Shown here: positions 63,235 to 64,000 of the stretch, in pieces
Numbering within the stretch: the stretch's first letter is position 1
Layout: every line of letters starts with the position of its first letter
DNA from: DATBSL01 sp963729875
GTDB taxonomy: Bacteria; Acidobacteriota; Vicinamibacteria; Fen-336
Direction of reading: 5' to 3'
Length of the DNA: 64,000 bases
Assembly: GCA_963729875.1 (NCBI GenBank)
Contig: CAVSPR010000006.1
Location: forward strand, 62,001-126,000
Made by a program: the position numbers and the translations under genes
The notes under the pieces: model-generated
Seen by the model: the letters and a program-made list of their open reading frames with translations, nothing else
Told to the model about the DNA's origin: nothing
Database searches by the model: none

Positions 63235-63483
63235 ATGAACTGGATCGTGACGATCGTGGTCGGCGGCATCATCGGGTGGCTGGCCAGCATCCTCATGAAG
63301 ACGAACGCGCAGATGGGCCTCATCGCCAACGTGATCGTCGGCATCGTCGGCTCGAGCATCGGCTTCTGGCTGGCCGGCGTGCTGGGGCTGACGACCTACG
63401 GGCCCATCCTGCCGTGGGTCGTGGGGGTGATCGGCGCCGCGCTGCTGATCTTCATCCTGAAGGCGATCGGCGTCTTCAAGTAG
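63235..63483 (+). CDS. GlsB/YeaQ/YmgE family membrane protein
   Basis: 82 residues with three hydrophobic spans and the family landmarks IIGWLASILMKTNAQMGLIANVI cut into two parts: GGIIGWLASILMKTN at the first span and loop, then IVGIVGSSIGFWLAGVLG. The family (formerly 'transglycosylase-associated') is induced by general stress in several bacteria; no enzyme activity is established. The gene appears monocistronic. A GAGGAGGGCGAC site precedes the ATG. The 277-bp region upstream holds the divergent MazEF-like promoter and a TAGAAT at 63057-63062. Confidence 0.9.
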   Translation: MNWIVTIVVGGIIGWLASILMKTNAQMGLIANVIVGIVGSSIGFWLAGVLGLTTYGPILPWVVGVIGAALLIFILKAIGVFK

Positions 63484-63591
63484 AGCGCGGCTCGCGGTCA
63501 CGATGCGCGTGAGCTTCGTCCTCCAGGACTAGCCCAGCCCGCCGGAGGGGCCGAGCCAGCCTGCCGGCTGGTGCATGGGCCCCATTGACGG

Positions 63592-63611
63592 CTGCCGCTC
63601 CGGGGCGGCAG
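63592..63611. other. Hairpin between glsB-like gene and the last gene
   Basis: CTGCCGC (63592-63598) and GCGGCAG (63605-63611) form a 7-bp stem with a 6-nt loop, 30 bp before the next start codon. A second, 6-bp hairpin (CCAGCC/GGCTGG) lies at 63556-63571. They may terminate the upstream transcript; neither has a U-tract. Confidence 0.3.
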
Positions 63612-63640
63612 TGTGCCCGAGCGGAGGTGCGGCAGCATCG

Positions 63641-64000
63641 ATGGGGAGTCCGAGCCGGGTCGAGCGCCTCGAGGTGAGCGTGGCCGGGACCGGGCTCGCC
63701 CTGCTCACGTGGGTGGGTGGGTCCGGCCCGGGCGCCGTCGAGGAAGAGGCGGAGCGGGCGTACGCGCGGCTCGACGAAGCCCTGCGCGAGCACGGGTGCG
63801 TGCCCGTGCAGGAGCGGGCCTTTGGAGACCTCGCCGCGGCGCCAGGCCTGGCCCGGGGACGCGCCCGGGCGGTGGGGGCGTCCGCGGGGTGGGACGTGCC
63901 AACCACCTTCGTCGAGGGTTCCCCCGTCGGCCGGCGAGGCCTCGCCGGCATCCACGTCTTCGGGGCGCGCGGCGTGTCCCGTCTCGTGGCCGAGGGCGAA
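63641..64000 (+). CDS. RidA-like protein (partial, runs off the right edge)
   Basis: 120 codons from ATG 63641 without a stop. The sequence begins MGSPSRVERLEVSVAGTGLA and contains LTWVGGSGPG, EEEAERAYARLDEALREHG, VQERAFGDL and GLAGIHVFGARG. This resembles a RidA/YjgF-superfamily domain of the type found at the N-terminus of larger proteins. GGAGG at 63623-63627 is 13 bp upstream, rather far, so the true start could differ. The C-terminus and any further domain lie outside the window. Confidence 0.5.
   Translation, partial: MGSPSRVERLEVSVAGTGLALLTWVGGSGPGAVEEEAERAYARLDEALREHGCVPVQERAFGDLAAAPGLARGRARAVGASAGWDVPTTFVEGSPVGRRGLAGIHVFGARGVSRLVAEGE

Overview
The window is a very GC-rich bacterial chromosome segment. 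It has no rRNA, tRNA, CRISPR array or recognisable insertion sequence. Three things point to Acidobacteriota, probably a soil or sediment lineage: a large family of Ser/Thr kinases fused to TolB/PD40 beta-propellers or TolB-TPR modules, an 'acidobacterial' VWFA-related secreted protein, and the overall codon and GC style. This placement is inference from gene content. Many genes carry single-base indels, often in short G/C runs, so the sequence looks like an incompletely polished long-read or metagenome assembly.

Layout. 1-14 kb is mainly housekeeping: the 5' end of an MlaE-type permease with an N-terminal STAS-like domain, an alpha/beta hydrolase, heme A synthase, a Gfo/Idh-type oxidoreductase, an exported truncated hemoglobin, a VapBC-type toxin-antitoxin pair, full-length PurL, a frameshifted LarA-like racemase coupled to CorA, a C45-type Ntn-hydrolase and a DUF4342 protein. 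14-21 kb is one minus-strand run: small membrane protein, polytopic membrane protein, a eukaryote-like double-domain phosphofructokinase (frameshifted) and a TolB-TPR kinase. 21-24.5 kb holds two SnoaL-like proteins, a second alpha/beta hydrolase, a RidA-like lipoprotein and the VWFA protein.

24.7-45.3 kb is the most distinctive part: seven consecutive receptor-type Ser/Thr kinases (kinase, one membrane span, TolB/PD40 propeller), all on the minus strand. They are interrupted only by a plus-strand yqgE, and the last cluster is headed by a small membrane protein with a 24-codon leader ORF. Several neighbours overlap by 4 bp at an NTGA stop/start, and most of the kinases appear to start at CTG, TTG or GTG. 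Two of them are riddled with indels, and fragments of gene starts show past duplication and deletion.

45-54 kb is a surface-polysaccharide-like region: an AI-2E/PerM permease, then a mirrored pair of modules, each a methyltransferase with two beta-sandwich domains next to a polytopic membrane protein. 54-62 kb has an M20 amidohydrolase and two overlapping TolB-TPR kinases. 62-64 kb has a small unknown protein, a MazEF-like pair, a GlsB/YeaQ membrane protein and the start of a RidA-like gene.

How they fit together: the kinases look like transmembrane sensors whose extracytoplasmic propellers or cytoplasmic TPRs bind ligands or partners. One sits directly behind the phosphofructokinase gene, which raises the possibility of a link to glycolytic control. 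Recurrent TAGAAT/TATACT-like -10 hexamers in front of many genes suggest a common promoter type.
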